Origin: Berberis thunbergii
Lineage: Eukaryota; Streptophyta; Magnoliopsida; Ranunculales; Berberidaceae
Length of the DNA: 64,000 nucleotides
Reading direction: 5' to 3'
Assembly: GCA_003290165.1 (NCBI GenBank)
Contig: QNQO01000201.1
Span: 496,001 to 560,000, forward strand
Shown here: positions 43,836 through 55,458 of the stretch, one piece after another
Numbering within the stretch: position 1 is the first letter of the stretch
How the letters are laid out: every line of letters begins with the position of its first letter
Translations under genes and position numbers: made by a program
The notes under the pieces: model-generated
Seen by the model: the letters and a program-made list of their open reading frames with translations, nothing else
The model's database searches: none
Told to the model about the DNA's origin: nothing

Positions 43836-44314
43836 TGTCACGGACTAGCAATCTATACGACACTAGCTATCCAATTCACTAGTAAGCCTATGAGTAGTTA
43901 CTTCAACGGGCACAAATATTAGCTTGAGAATGCACAATATCAATATGTAGACAATTTAAATATGCACAATAGTCAGCAAAAGCTTTCATTAACATTCAAT
44001 AGATTACAATGGGGAGGAACGTTCGAAAGGACGTTGCTCAAGACTAGTTCGATGCTAACGATCGATGGAAATACAAGTTTGAAGTTGAAAAGCAAGGCAA
44101 AGAAAACAATAAAAATGCTAGCGATACAGTCTGACTCGACTATGCAATGGAGGCAACACGTCCTCACAGTCAAGAGCTCAAACCTTCCCCCTATAATATA
44201 GATGTTAAGCATTTGGGCACTTTTCAAAAGGGAACATTGAGTTTTGAGACCATTAGGAAAGTCTTAAAAGGCCTCTGACGTTGATTTCCCTAACCAACAA
44301 TACTAGTCCTGACA
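43836..44314 (-). repeat. 3' LTR of element E
   Basis: It is 479 bp, the same length as its partner. The polypurine tract lies just outside on the element's strand (GAGTGTGGGAGAG, reverse complement of 44315-44327). Confidence 0.93.
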
Positions 44315-44325
44315 CTCTCCCACAC

Positions 44326-45560
44326 TCAATTCGTTGATGCCCTCACAACGAAGTTTTCCAAGTACTCTTCCAGCTTTGAGAGGTAAGGCAGCAGATGCTC
44401 GACTGGCTCCCAACTGATTTCTGAAGGAGGCTCATCTTGCCACTTGACCAAATACTCGCTACTCGAGCCTGTGTTGTTGATGAGGCGGTCAGCTAAGATT
44501 TCTTCCACTTCTCGATCTGGCTTAGTAGGATGCTTAGGCAATGCTCGGGTAGATACATTTCTTGTGGGATCAGTGGCATATGCATGGTAGGACTTCAAGT
44601 TACTTGCATGGAAAACAGGATGGGTGAAACGGAGCCAATGTGGTAACTTGACGCGATAGGAGATTTTTCCCACTTTCTCAATAATCTGTACCGGTCCCTC
44701 ATACTTGTGAAACAGATTGTTGTGTGCTCTAGCTGTCTGTTTATACTTGTTGAACGTATTTAGCTTCACCAATACAAAGTCCCCGACTTCAAAAGGATCA
44801 ATCTGTCGTTTCTTGTCAGCCCATTTCTTCATGTGACGGGAGGCTTTCTCAAGATAGGCTTGAGCAACTTCAATGTTTTTCTGCCAGGCTTTGACAAATT
44901 CAAGAGCTCTTGGGTTGGGTCCTTGGTACCCAGTAAACACTGTATGTGGTGTCAATGGTTGCTAACCAGTGACTAACTGAAAGGGGCTAGAGTGAGTAGT
45001 TGAGCTCTTTTGTAAGTTGAAATAGAATTGTGCAACATCAAGTAGTCCCACCCAATTTTTTCTGATTTGCACTTACAAAATGACGAAGGTATTCTTCAAG
45101 CATAGAGTTAAAGCATTCAGTCTATCCGTCAGATTGGGGATGTTGGCTTGTCGACATATTAAGTTTAGATCCTAAGAGCTTGAACAACTTCTTCCAGAAC
45201 TTTCCTGTAAAACAAGCATCACGGTCGCTAACAATGTTTTCGGGCAGTCCCCAATACTTCACTACATGCTTGAGGAACAATTACGTTGTATCTTCGACTG
45301 TGCAAGTCAGTTTGGTCGGCACAAAGGTCACATACTTTGAGAATCGGTCAACAACTACAAGGATACACCTGAAATCCTCCACCTTCGGTAACCCAGTAAT
45401 GAAGTCCATGGAAACACTTTCCCAAGGACGAGTTGGAACAGGCAAGCTGGTCGATCTCTTTCAACCTTATCTTGCTGGCAAATAAGACATGTTCGAACAT
45501 AAGCCATTACATCCTCCTGTATCTGCGGCCAATAGTACCCCCTCTCTAGCAATGCAAGTG
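44326..45560 (-). pseudogene. Element E integrase with C-terminal chromodomain
   Basis: The zinc-binding end is MLERGYYWPQIQEDVMAYVR plus TCLICQQDK (45552-45470). The core continues in other frames as [18 protein letters not shown], then IVSDRDACFTGKFWKKLF, and an HPQSDG-stop-TECFN segment near 45120, so D-D-E positions remain. The 209-codon open C-terminal part (44955-44326) has WADKKRQIDPFEVGDFVLVK (GPY/F-type module) and a chromodomain, EVEEILADRLINNTGSSSEY through LVKWQDEPPSEISWEPVEHL. Chromodomains guide integration into heterochromatin. Confidence 0.92.
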
Positions 45561-45929
45561 TTCATCTCCAACCTGGATGTCCCGCCCAATGCGTGTCATG
45601 GCATTCTCTCAAAAGTTCTTTCCTCAAGCCAGAAGTTATTGGAACATAGAGGCGATTACCAGTTGTGAGTAGTGTTCCATCTTTTATCCAGAACCGTCGA
45701 GTTTTGCCTTGCTTGATCAACTATGTAATCGCCTTCACTTGTGGGTCTGTCTGTAGGCCTACTTTGATCTTCTCCAAGATGGTATGACTCGGACCGGTAT
45801 GGGTTAGCACTGCAAGGTCTGTCCTTCTACTGAGTGCATCAGCTACATTGTTAGTGCGCCCTGACTTGTATTCCAATACTAAGTCAAATTCTGCTAATTT
45901 TTCCTACCATCGAGATTGCTTAGAGGTTA

Positions 45930-47357
45930 GCATCTTTTAAGTAAGGAAATGGCTTGCTATAGCATTATCTATTTTAACAAGGACTTGAGATCCCAAGAGG
46001 TAGTGTCTCCACACCCGTAAACAATGTACAATGGCTAGCAATTCCTTTTCTTGAGCTGAGTAACGAAACTTTGTATCATTCAATTTTTGTCTCTCATATG
46101 CTACCGGGTGACCATCTTGAAGCAAAACTCCCCCTAAGGCATAATCAAATGCATCTGTTTGTACTTCAAAGGGCTTGCTGATGTCTGGCAAGTTTCACAC
46201 TGCCTATCCCATTCCCATGTTTGGTCTTGTTTCAACAAATTTGTCAGTGCAACAACTCTCTTAGAGTAGTCCCTTATGAAGCGATGATAATAGTTTGCGA
46301 GTCCAAGGAAAGAACGTAGTTGAGACACGTTCTTAGGAGTGTTCCAATCATGGATTGCCTTGACTTTCTCCATGTCCATCCGAATCTTGCCACTACCAAT
46401 AACATGACCCGAGAAATTGATCTGGGTCTGGCCGAATGAGCACTTCTCCTTCTTGACAAAGAGATGATTATCCCTAAGGATTTGGAACACTTCTCGCAAA
46501 TGATGTAGGTGTTCTTCTATAGTCCCACTATAAACCACAATATCGTCAAGATAGACAACCACAGACTTGTCCAGAAAGTGACGGAACAGGCCATTCATAA
46601 GGGTGCAAAACGTAGTTGGAGCATTGGTCAAGCCGAAGGGCATTACTAGGAACTCATATGACCCATATTTAGTAGAACAAGCAGTTTTGGGGGGTTCGTC
46701 ACCAGCAGTAATGTGGACCTGATGGTAACCTGATCTCAAGTTGAGTTTTGTGAAGTATCTGGCGGATCCAAGTTGGTCGAATAAGTCTACAATGAGCGGT
46801 AGCGGGTATTTGTTCTTTATAGTGACTTAGTTCAAAGCTCTATAATCAACACAAAGGTGAAGACTGCCATCTTGTTTTTGCTGAAAAAGAGCAGGTGCCC
46901 CATAAGGTGCTTTAGAGGGCCGAATGAATCCCGACTCCAACAAGCCATCTAGTTGTTTTCTCAATTCGGTCAACTCTGGAGGGCTCATGCGATATGGACT
47001 ACGTGCGGGTGGCTTGGCACCAGGCACTAACTCAATTTCATGATCAATGAGCCTTCTGGGAGGTAGATTATTTGGCAATTCATTCGGCATCACTTCGCTG
47101 AAGTCAGCAATAGCTTGGTCAACTTTCTCAGGGATTTTGCTAGTATCATCTTCCATCTCTAGCTTTGCCACAGCTAAGTATGTATCTTCTCCTTTGACCA
47201 AGCCTCTCTTGACTTGGAGTGTTGACAATATTCTATCTATCATGAGTTGTGGGTCGAATTGAGGTTGGTACAATGCGTAGCCAGGGTCTGAAAAACCCCA
47301 AGGAGTCCATGAAAGGTAGTGGTCCTGCTGCAGCTCCTCGGAAGAATTCTTGGCCAA
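45930..47357 (-). pseudogene. Element E reverse transcriptase and RNase H
   Basis: RT starts in ELVPGAKPPARSPYRMSPPE, then LLESGFIRPSKAPYGAPALF, LHLCVDYRALN, a stop, [40 protein letters not shown] and the catalytic [20 protein letters not shown], with [20 protein letters not shown] at the end. RNase H reads [20 protein letters not shown] and YSAQEKELLAIVHCLRVWRH. YLDD is intact. Breaks occur near 46825 and 46190. Confidence 0.92.
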
Positions 47358-47823
47358 GAATCACCTTAAAATCATCAAGTGGGACGGGCAAGAAGTTTGA
47401 TCTTCCTTCCCATGGACCAACCTGTAGTGGCACAGCTCTAGCCATACCAGTAATAGAGATTGCCTCAGAGTTGACAGCTTTCAACTTACCCACATCTCCT
47501 TCTAAGTTCAGACCCACACATCTAGTTTCATCTGGGGCAATAAAATTGTATGTCGCTCCTGAATCCAACAATGCTTGGGAAGAAAACCCATTAATAGTGA
47601 TGTCGATGTATTGCAAAGCCTTCTTGTGTGGCTGCTCATACATTTCTCCTTTGACAGCATTGAGCTTGCGTAGAGCTCCCATCTGGGAGGTCTCACTGTT
47701 GGCAGGGTTCGAGCTCGATGCGGTCGAGTTAGAAGGTTCTTTTTGAAGCAAGGACATCAATGAGTATAGGGATGGTTTGGATGGACATTTGTCTGTTGGG
47801 TGATCCCTGCTATTGCAAAACAT
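47233..47823 (-). pseudogene. Element E gag zinc knuckle and aspartic protease
   Basis: The reading begins MFCNSRDHPTDKCPSKPSLY, a CCHC-like knuckle. It then has the protease KKALQYIDITINGFSSQALL with DSGATYNFIAPDE as active site (D-S-G intact), and LPVPLDDFKVILGQEFFRGA at its end. It is 196 codons open. The frame shifts before RT. Confidence 0.9.
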
Positions 47824-48907
47824 GCATGGGGCAAGTGCAGATGGTCTCTACTGCCCAGAGTAGTTTTGCCATCCTTGTTGTTGTAATTTGAGTTGCTAGA
47901 GCTGGCATTCCAATTTCTGTTGGAACTCCAATTCTGGTTGGATGGCCGAGAATTGTAGTTTCCTCGGTTCTGACTTGAGTTTTCCCAGTTTTGGTGAGGT
48001 GATCGAGCATTCGACCCTGAGCTTGAATTGGTACTGCCAGTTCTAGCTGTGGAGTAATTGAGCGAAGTGGATCCAGCCATGGGCATATAATCGCTAAACC
48101 GTTCTGCTGCTGCAATAACACTTGCAGTATCTGTCACCTTCTACCTTTGCAATTCTGTTTGCAGAAGCAGCTGAGCTTGTTCCATGAAACAAAAAACTTT
48201 GTCCTTCTTAGACATGTCTCAAATGTATAGCAAACAAGTTGAGAACTGCCTGACATAGTCTCGAATATTGCCTGTCTGTTTGATGGGGTAGAGCTTCCTC
48301 CTTGCTAGGAAATCAGTGTTCTCAGGCAAGAATTGATTTCTAAGTTCCTTCTTGGGTCTGCCCAAGTTCTAATAAGGATGCGACCTTCTTCCATATTTGC
48401 ATATTTGGTTCTCCACCATAGTTTCGCATCACCTGCTAAGTACACGGTCACCATGGTGACCTTAGCTTCTTCTGATAAGGGGTTCACCACGCGAAAATAC
48501 TGCTCCAGATCAAACAAGAAGTTCTCTAGCTCCTTCCCATCTCGTACCCCAGCATATGACTTTGGCTCAAGCACTTTCATCTTAGGGTGATCAGTCGTCC
48601 CTGTGGCCTTGGTCAGCAAGCCAACCCTTGCAAATAAATCTTCTAGCTGTAATTGGAAGTCACTCATCACCTGAGTTGTAGGGTGAGGCGACTCTTCCAT
48701 AGCGACTGTCCGTCCCTCTAAATTATCGACGTGCTCAGCCAACAAATCCACTCTGTCTGCTAAGTAAAAGAGTCCATCAAGCCGACTGATCTGTTCTCCC
48801 AAACTACTCAACTGATCCATTCTGTTTTCTAGTCTCTGCACTTGACTAGCCTGTCGTTCCTCCATAGCGCTAAGGCGCTCGCTTAGTTCCTGCATCCTGG
48901 TTTGCAT
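47757..48907 (-). pseudogene. Element E gag
   Basis: The start MQTRMQELSERLSAMEERQA lies 27 bp inside the 5' LTR and primer site. The first 100 residues are coiled-coil-like. The capsid region reads PKSYAGVRDGKELENFLFDL and EQYFRVVNPLSEEAKVTMVT, then LAGDAKLWWRTKYANMEEGR. A frame break at about 48305 and stops around 48140-48300 separate a Ser-, Asn- and Trp-rich part (NWSSNRNWNASSSNSNYNNK) that leads to the zinc knuckle. Confidence 0.88.
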
Positions 48908-48914
48908 TCAACAA

Positions 48915-48932
48915 GCTCTGGCTCTGATACTA
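48915..48932 (-). promoter_or_regulatory. Primer-binding site of element E (initiator tRNA-Met type)
   Basis: On the minus strand the site reads TAGTATCAGAGCCAGAGC, one mismatch from TGGTATCAGAGCC. It lies two bases after the 5' LTR end. Confidence 0.85.
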
Positions 48933-48934
48933 AC

Positions 48935-49413
48935 TGTCACGAACTAGCAATCCGTGCGACACTAGCTATCCAATTCACTAGTAAGCCTATGAGTAGTTAC
49001 TTCAACGGGCACAAATATTAGCTTGAGAATGCACAATATCAATTTGTAGACAATATAACGATGCACAATAGTTAGCAAAAGCTTTCATTAACATTCAATA
49101 GATTACAATGGGGAGGAACGTTCGAAAGGACATTGCTCAAGACTAGTTCGATGCTAATGATCGATGGAAATACAAGTTTGAAGTTGAAAAGCAAGGCAAA
49201 GAAAACAATAAAAATGTTAGCTGTACAGTCTGGCCCGACTATGCAATGGAGGCAACATGTCATCACAGTCAAGAGCTCAAACCTTCCCCCTATAATATAG
49301 ATGCTAAGCATTTGGGCACTTTTCAAAAGGGAACATTGAGTTTTGAGACCATTAGGAAAGTCTTAAAAGGCCTCTAACGTTGATTTCCCTGACCAACAGT
49401 ACTAATCCTGACA
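48935..49413 (-). repeat. 5' LTR of element E
   Basis: It is 479 bp with the same ends as the 3' copy. The differences are single-base substitutions and no indels were seen, which allows a direct age estimate. Confidence 0.93.
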
Positions 49414-49542
49414 GCAGGAAACCCATCATACTGAAATTTCAGGAATCAAATTATTCAAATAAGGTCAAGGCACAAATGAATACACTGGTCTCACTCTAAC
49501 AGAGGTAATGGTGGCTGTCGATGATGGACCGCACGAACCAAT

Positions 49543-50541
49543 ATGATACTCTCTTGGAATGCTCACAGCTTAGGGACTGCAAAAGCTTTTCGGAACCTAA
49601 AGTCCCTCTCCCTACAATCCAATCTAGATATCTTGTTCATTTCAGAAACCAAAGCCATGGAACCCATGATGGAAACTATACGTCGAAAACTTGGTTTCAA
49701 ACACGAAGTCTCACTAGCATCATTTGGCCAATCTGGGGGATAGCTCGGTTCTGTAAGGAAGGTACGCAAATTACGATTCTATCTTCTTGTAAATATTACT
49801 TAAATTGCATTATAAATAACTATTATACTATCGTTTCATGGTCAGCTATGTTTGTTTATGGAGAACCCAATAAGGTACTTAGACATCAATTCTGGCATCA
49901 CGTAACTGACCTATACTTAGGGTTGAACAAAAAATCGACCAAACCGAATAAACCGACCGATCTGATCAAAACCGAACCGATCGGTTCGGTTTTGGTTTTA
50001 AAAAATTCAAAACCCAAGTGGTCGGTTCGATTTTTTATTTCTATATGATTTTAACCGACTAAACCAAACCGATCGAATATATATAATAAATAATATATAA
50101 TTTATATAAAAATAATATAATATGTTTAAAATAGTCGATCGGTTCGGTTCAGTTACAGTTACAGTTTTCATAAAGTAGAATTGATTCGGTTTTGTTAATG
50201 GTCAGTTCGGTTTGAAAATTTTGAAACCGACCAAAGTCGGTTTGGTTCATGGTTTAGGTGAAAAACCGAACCATCGGTTCAGTTTTCAACCCTACCTATA
50301 CTCTTTCCAACAACTCTTGGGCCTCATCATAGGAGATTTGAATGTCATACTTAATCCTGGAGACAAATTGGGAGGAACTCAACCTAGTATCTCTACTTTT
50401 CAACATCTTACATCGTTCCTCGATCACACAAAACTCATGGAGTTTCCCTTGACTGGTACCCAATTCACATGGAATAATAAAAGAAATGATAGGAATGGGG
50501 TTAAGGCAAAACTAGATAGGGTCTTGATTTCCATTGACTGA
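49543..50541 (+). pseudogene. LINE ORF2 endonuclease domain, interrupted
   Basis: The start MILSWNAHSLGTAKAFRNLK matches the conserved L1 endonuclease opening (S-W-N), and then LDILFISETKAMEPMMETIR carries the catalytic E. A stop lies at 49741. A 377-bp hAT-like element splits the domain at 49918. It resumes with LGLIIGDLNVILNPGDKLGG (D-x-N motif), then FPLTGTQFTWNNKRNDRNGV and KAKLDRVLISID. The endonuclease would nick target DNA to prime reverse transcription. Confidence 0.88.
49918..50294 (+). mobile_element. 377-bp hAT-like non-autonomous element in the LINE
   Basis: The terminal repeat is TAGGGTTGAA / TTCAACCCTA. The flanking duplication CCTATACT (49910-49917 and 50295-50302) is perfect. 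Sub-terminal ACCGAACCGA and CGGTTCGGTT motifs are like those of 26317-26754, in the opposite orientation as judged by the AT-rich centre, so both belong to one family. Confidence 0.94.
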
Positions 50542-52610
50542 CTTCAAAATTTTCCCACGACTATTGGTCGTTCTATTCATACTTCTACGTCGAACCACAG
50601 AGCCATTTCACTTCAGTTGGTCTCGAACTTAGCGCCCAAAGGTCCAAAATCGTTTAGATTTTTTCATATGTGAACTCGCGATGTTTCCTGTTGCCCTGTG
50701 GTAGCCTCCACCTGGTCTACTCAACAACACTTTCTTCCGGACAAGAATTTCCATCTCTAGACCAAGCACTTGAGTCAGAAACTTGCCAAGTGGAATAAGT
50801 TACATTTTAAGAATATTTACACTTGCCTTAAATATACCCAGGAAGCACTTGCTCGTCTCCAAGACGAATTACCCTCCACAAAATATTTGATTGAGATAGG
50901 GGTATTGGAGGATCAACTCGAAGAGCTCCTACTCAGAGAGGAATTGTTTTGGAAAAACAAATAGGGTCAATCCTGGCTTCAAGATAGTGATAGAAATACT
51001 AAGTTTTTCCATTTGTCGGCAATTCTCCGTAGGAAAAGAAACTTGATTCTTCACCTGAAAGATGACACAGATGTTTGGCATAACAGTCACGAATCGATAG
51101 GGAGAATGCTTAATGACAATTTCCACAACATTTATCAGTCCTCCAATCTTATCCCTGATATGGATATTTTTTCTATGTTTTCCCCAGTCATCTCGGATGA
51201 GGTTAATGCCAATCTTCTTCTTGTCCCTACTAAAGAGGAAATCGAGGAAACTGTTTTTGCCTTCGGGAGTCACAAAACTCCTGACCAGATGGCTTTCATG
51301 CTTTCTTCTTCAAACATTACTGGGACATTGTCAAAGATGATGTCTTAGAGGTCATCACTCAGTTTTTTACTACTAGGCAGATGAATCCTAAACTCAATGA
51401 AACCTTTATTGCTCTCATCCCCAAAATTGGCAACCCTGTCTCTTCGGACAAGTTCAGACCCATAGGCCTCTGCAATGTTATTTACAAAATTATTTCTAAA
51501 ATTTTGCCCAATCAACTTAAGCCCTTACTGGATGACATTATCTCTCCCAATCAAGAAGTCTTCCTTAAAGGGTGATCTATTACGGACAATGTTATTCTCG
51601 CCCATGAGACTTTTTTTTCAGATGAAACATTTTTGTAAAAATAAAAATAAAAAAAGGGTTGGATGGCTATAAAGATTGATATGGAAAAAGTCTATGACAG
51701 AGTTGAATGGACTTTTATCCTTCAAATTCTTAGGAAATTATGTTTTTCATAATGTTGGGTTCAGATGATACAACAATGTATCTCTACCAGTACTCTTAGT
51801 CTCCTCTCGAACGGTATCCCTCTTGCCCCCATCACCCATCTAGAGGACTTAGACAAGGGGACCCTCTTTCCCCTTATCTTTTTATTCTAGTTGCGAAAGC
51901 GCTCTCTCGTATCCTTCAACGGGCATAGTCAAATGATCTTATAGAAGGTATTAAAATTAGATGCCTATCCCCGTCCATCAGCCATCTTCTTTACGCAGGC
52001 GACCTTATGTTGTTTTGTAGAGCATCTTTGCCAGAAGCTCATAATGTTAAGGATTTGCTTACTCAGTACTGTCAAGCCTCGGGACAAGGTACCAATTTTG
52101 ACAAATCCTAAGTTTTCTACAACTCAAATGTTCATCAGCGACATGCTAAAATGATAAATAGAATTCTGGGATCCAAACTTTACAACCCCAAAGATAAATA
52201 CTTCGGCTCACCTCTTTTGATGTCCAACAATAAGAGTAGGGATTTCCAATTTATCATTGAAAAAGTCAACGCCAAACTTTCTAGTTGAAAATCTAAGGTT
52301 GTATCCCAGGCAGGTAGAATGATCATGATCAAAGCGGTCATCAATTCGATCCCTGTTTACAATATGCAAACCTTCCTTCTGCCTTGCTCCACAACCACGA
52401 AAATTGATCAATTGGCTCGTAATTTCTGGTGGAATGGTACGGGTGATGGAAAATCCAAACACATGTGTACCTAGGATCTCATATCCCAATCGCTATCTAG
52501 GCGGTCTCAATAGTCTTGCTATTAGGAACAAGAACTTAGCACTTATAGCTAAAAGCATGTGGAATATCATTGCTTCTCCTCTGACCAACAGTTCTATCCA
52601 ACTCCTCTAA
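50542..52610 (+). pseudogene. LINE ORF2 reverse transcriptase, decayed, active site altered
   Basis: The lead-in reads LAKWNKLHFKNIYTCLKYTQ. RT motifs follow: ETFIALIPKIGNPVSSDKFR, PIGLCNVIYKIISKILPNQL, AIKIDMEKVYDRVEWTFI and, in another frame near 51970-52020, HLLYAGDLMLFCRAS. The catalytic box, normally YADD or FADD in plant L1, is YAGD: the first Asp is Gly. Later parts read SRAGRMIMIKAVINSIP-like sequence and NQLARNFWW-like sequence in shifting frames. Many stops occur. Confidence 0.87.
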
Positions 52611-54230
52611 CCAACAGATCTATTCAACTCAAACTTCTCTACTTCAAGAATAAGAGTATTTCTGAGGTTCTTAAAGTTCCCTCCATTGCCTCCTTTTCTT
52701 GGCAAGGAAATGTCACAATTCTACAGAAAATAAAAAATCTAGTGATATGGGAGATTAGATCGATCAATAACGTGGACGTCTGGAAGGATTGTTGGGTTAA
52801 ACCAAACCTACCCCTCAAAGACTGCATTTTTGACCAACTTAGGCCGAACCTCCCGGTCTCTATCCAGAACCTCTGGAATTACACAACTAATCATAATCCT
52901 ACCTGGTATACTACTCGGGTCCATAATCTTTTCCCGCCTCCAGTATCAAATGATATTCTGAACATCATTCTCCGAAACACTGATTTGCTATATTCCTTGA
53001 TCTGGATTCCTAAAAAAAATGGCATTTTCAGTGTGAAAAGCGCTACAATTTTTTTTCAGGAGAGAGTTCAGTTGCCTCTTCGTCTAACAACAACCCACAG
53101 ATGTTGGACCACAAATTGTTTAGTGAGCTCTGGCGAGTCAAGCCCCCCCTCGGCCCTTCTCTTACTATGGAAAATAGCCAAAAATATCATCCCGACTAGG
53201 TCTAATTTTGTTAGAATGCATACTCCCGTCAATGACATCTGTCCTTTTTGTGAAAATCATACGGAAGACATCCCACATCTTTTCTTCCAATGTCCGGTTA
53301 CTCACAGATTGTGGCGTGTCTCACCACTTCCCATAGACTGACTGGCTCCATATTTCCACCACCCCACACCCATCACTTTCCTCACTTTTATGTGGAAGAC
53401 GGCTCGAGCAAGATTGATCGACAAAGATCAAATGCTATCCCAATTTACTCTGATCATGCAACCCATTTGGCGTACCCGAAATGAGTATATCATTAAGAAT
53501 AGCGAATTATGCTCGAATAAATTCTTAGGATATTTCCACCATTCCTAGAATATTTGGTATCATCCATGGTATTCTTGTGAGTCGATCTCACCCCAGGTAA
53601 TTACCCACTTTCATATGCCTTGGCTATTCCTTAGCCCCACTCTCAGACTGACACTGCCAATCCACCCCTTTATGGCCCTCTAACCAAGGAAGGAACTGCC
53701 CGAGTTGGTCTCATTCAAGAACAACTTATTTGTGCTAGAACTCATCCTATCAGTTGTATAAATCATCCCACCTTATCATTCCCTAACCCCTTACATCTAG
53801 ATATGATTATAGTTTCTTATGATGCAAGTTACTTTACTGATTCGCAACAGGTTCTATGGGCATATTCGCGGTCAACATACAGGGGGATGTTTTGGCGTAG
53901 TTGCTAGTCTGATTGCTGGAAAGATCCTAGACAGTACAATGGTTGAGTGTCTTGCGGCGGAGGTGACACTTTTGTTGATACAGGCAAAACAGTGATGATT
54001 TGGACTTCTTCTAGGAGATTCAGACGTACTTAACTCTATTTTGAAATAGGATCTTCAACATTCTCTTTTGGCCACACAATGGGTGTGGTGTCCTATTATC
54101 AATACTATTAGTCGCTTGCTTTCTATTCAGCACTTATGGTATTGTAATTTCATTAATCGAGAACTTAGCTCGAATGCGCACAATTTAGCTATGTTGGTAG
54201 GACGATAACTATGTATGTTCCCTTGTTTTT
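52611..54230 (+). pseudogene. LINE ORF2 zinc-binding RT domain and RNase H-like tail
   Basis: A 260-codon open part (52559-53341) ends with WKIAKNIIPTRSNFVRMHTP and CPFCENHTEDIPHLFFQCPV, the C-x2-C...H...C zinc-binding domain (zf-RVT) of plant non-LTR RTs. Next, 53342-54230 has short pieces such as DMIIVSYDASYF, like the start of a plant-type RNase H (RVT_3), with many stops. The polypeptide would have the usual plant L1 tail. Confidence 0.85.
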
Positions 54231-54260
54231 GGTTTGGTTTAATATATGATCACAAATTAA

Positions 54261-54275
54261 CAAAAAAAAAAAAAA
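54261..54275 (+). other. LINE poly(A) tail
   Basis: A run of about 14 A follows CAAATTAAC and leads directly into the right copy of the 15-bp duplication. Confidence 0.9.
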
Positions 54276-54399
54276 GTGTGTGAATCAAACTTGTCCACAA
54301 TAGTTTTCAAAACATCCTTGCTCAAAGACACCCAATCTTTTTATCATCAATAGAGATAAATACACACAAAATCCTAGACCCTAATAAAACAAATAGTAA

Positions 54400-54560
54400 G
54401 TCTACACAGCCAGTGCAACCAACCATTTTTTTGTTAGGGTTTGACTCTTTTACAATTTTACCCATTTTCTTTAAAACACAACCACAAACATCAATTATAG
54501 AAGCGGTAGAAGTGTAAAGAGCTACAACCCTGCCAAAAAATAGCTGGTAGCCCAAGCTTT
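54400..54560. mobile_element. Short MITE, family M, copy 1
   Basis: An imperfect inverted repeat with ends near CCATTTTTTTGTTAGGG and CCTGCCAAAAAATAGCTGG. Its core, AACCACAAACATCAATTATA followed by GAAGCGGTAGAAGTGT, is shared, in either orientation, with copies at 54603, 57908 and 58126. Ends are approximate. Confidence 0.65.
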
Positions 54561-54602
54561 CTAAATTGGAAAATAAAAAAAGAGACCCCAATTCTAGGCA
54601 AC

Positions 54603-54748
54603 CAGGCTTTATAGCAACTTTTTGGCTAGGTTTTGAGCTTTTTACACTTCTACACCTTCTATAGATAATGTTTGTGGTTATGTTTTAAAGAGAGAGGGTA
54701 AAAGTGTAAAAACCCCCAAGTCTAGCTAAAAAATTGCTTTAAAGCCTA
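54603..54748. mobile_element. Short MITE, family M, copy 2
   Basis: Left end AGGCTTTATAGCAACTTTTT and right end (complement) AGGCTTTAAAGCAATTTTTT form terminal inverted repeats of about 25 bp. The core is ACACTTCTACACCTTCTATA then GATAATGTTTGTGGTTATG. It has no coding capacity. Confidence 0.72.
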
Positions 54749-55184
54749 ACTGCCTAAACAAACTCCAAAAGAGAGGAAGTCCTCGACTGTACTTCAGTTT
54801 TTCCCTTTTAAGAGCTATTTCCCCCATAATCAAACCGATAACAGTTGCATTTCCTTTTCCTGATTATACTTCGTTTCACCACACAAAAAGTGAGGATGCT
54901 TGTATTGTATATGTTTGAAATATTTTATAAACAAAAAAAACAATAAAATAGTTTTGTTCATTTAGTTGTAATATCCTTACCAAGGATTGTGATTTTGTTT
55001 TTCGAGGTAATTTCGGTAAATTGATTTTAAGAAATATTTCGTTGTGTATAAAAAAAACGTAAAAGTTTTGATTATGATTTTGAAGTTATCAATATAAGTT
55101 AAACATTTTAAACTCTTACATAAAGAGTACCACGAGACTCAAATGTCATACAAACTAAATATTGCATAAAAATCACTTATATTA

Positions 55185-55425
55185 CCAAAATTTAATATTA
55201 AATTAAAATTATAACGGATTAAAATGTACTGACATTGAAATGAACTTAATGAAAAAAAAAATTAATTGGTTTTGAAAGAAATTTCGGTAACTAAAAGAAG
55301 AGAAATATTCGGTGAAATTTCGACATGTTTCGAGAAATCACATTCCTTGACCTTAGCTATATTGCCCTGTCATTATTGTGTCATGTCCTTTTCCATGCTT
55401 CCTAACTACCAAGATGTCTTTATTA

Positions 55426-55458
<33 letters not shown>

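Larger units (their letters stand above)
43836..49413 (-). mobile_element. Element E: chromovirus (Ty3/gypsy with chromodomain) on the minus strand
   Basis: Two 479-bp LTRs (43836-44314 and 48935-49413) have TGTCA and TGACA ends. The 5-bp duplication GCAGG lies at 43831-43835 and 49414-49418, in the LINE. On the minus strand the order is 5' LTR, Met-tRNA primer site, gag, protease, RT, RNase H, integrase with chromodomain, polypurine tract, 3' LTR. I count about 22 differences between the LTRs (about 4.6%). The polyprotein is broken by several stops and frame shifts. It is one of the younger large insertions in the window. Confidence 0.94.
38963..54273 (+). mobile_element. L1-type LINE, full length before interruption by three younger insertions
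   Basis: A 15-bp target duplication AAGTGTGTGAATCAA lies at 38948-38962 and 54274-54288, the right copy directly after a poly(A) run. Variable-length TSD plus poly(A) marks LINE insertion. Removing two hAT-like elements and chromovirus E leaves about 7.6 kb, a normal size for plant L1. ORF1 has DUF4283-type sequence and a zinc knuckle. ORF2 has endonuclease, RT, a zinc-binding domain and a C-terminal RNase H-like region. All ORFs are broken. Confidence 0.92.

Noticed and set aside
47249..47746. 165-codon plus-strand ORF opposite element E protease
   Set aside because: Shadow of the protease frame with the clear DSGA active site on the minus strand.
371..48932. tRNA genes
   Set aside because: Matches to tRNA ends are only the short primer-binding complements; no cloverleaf-forming sequence was seen around them.
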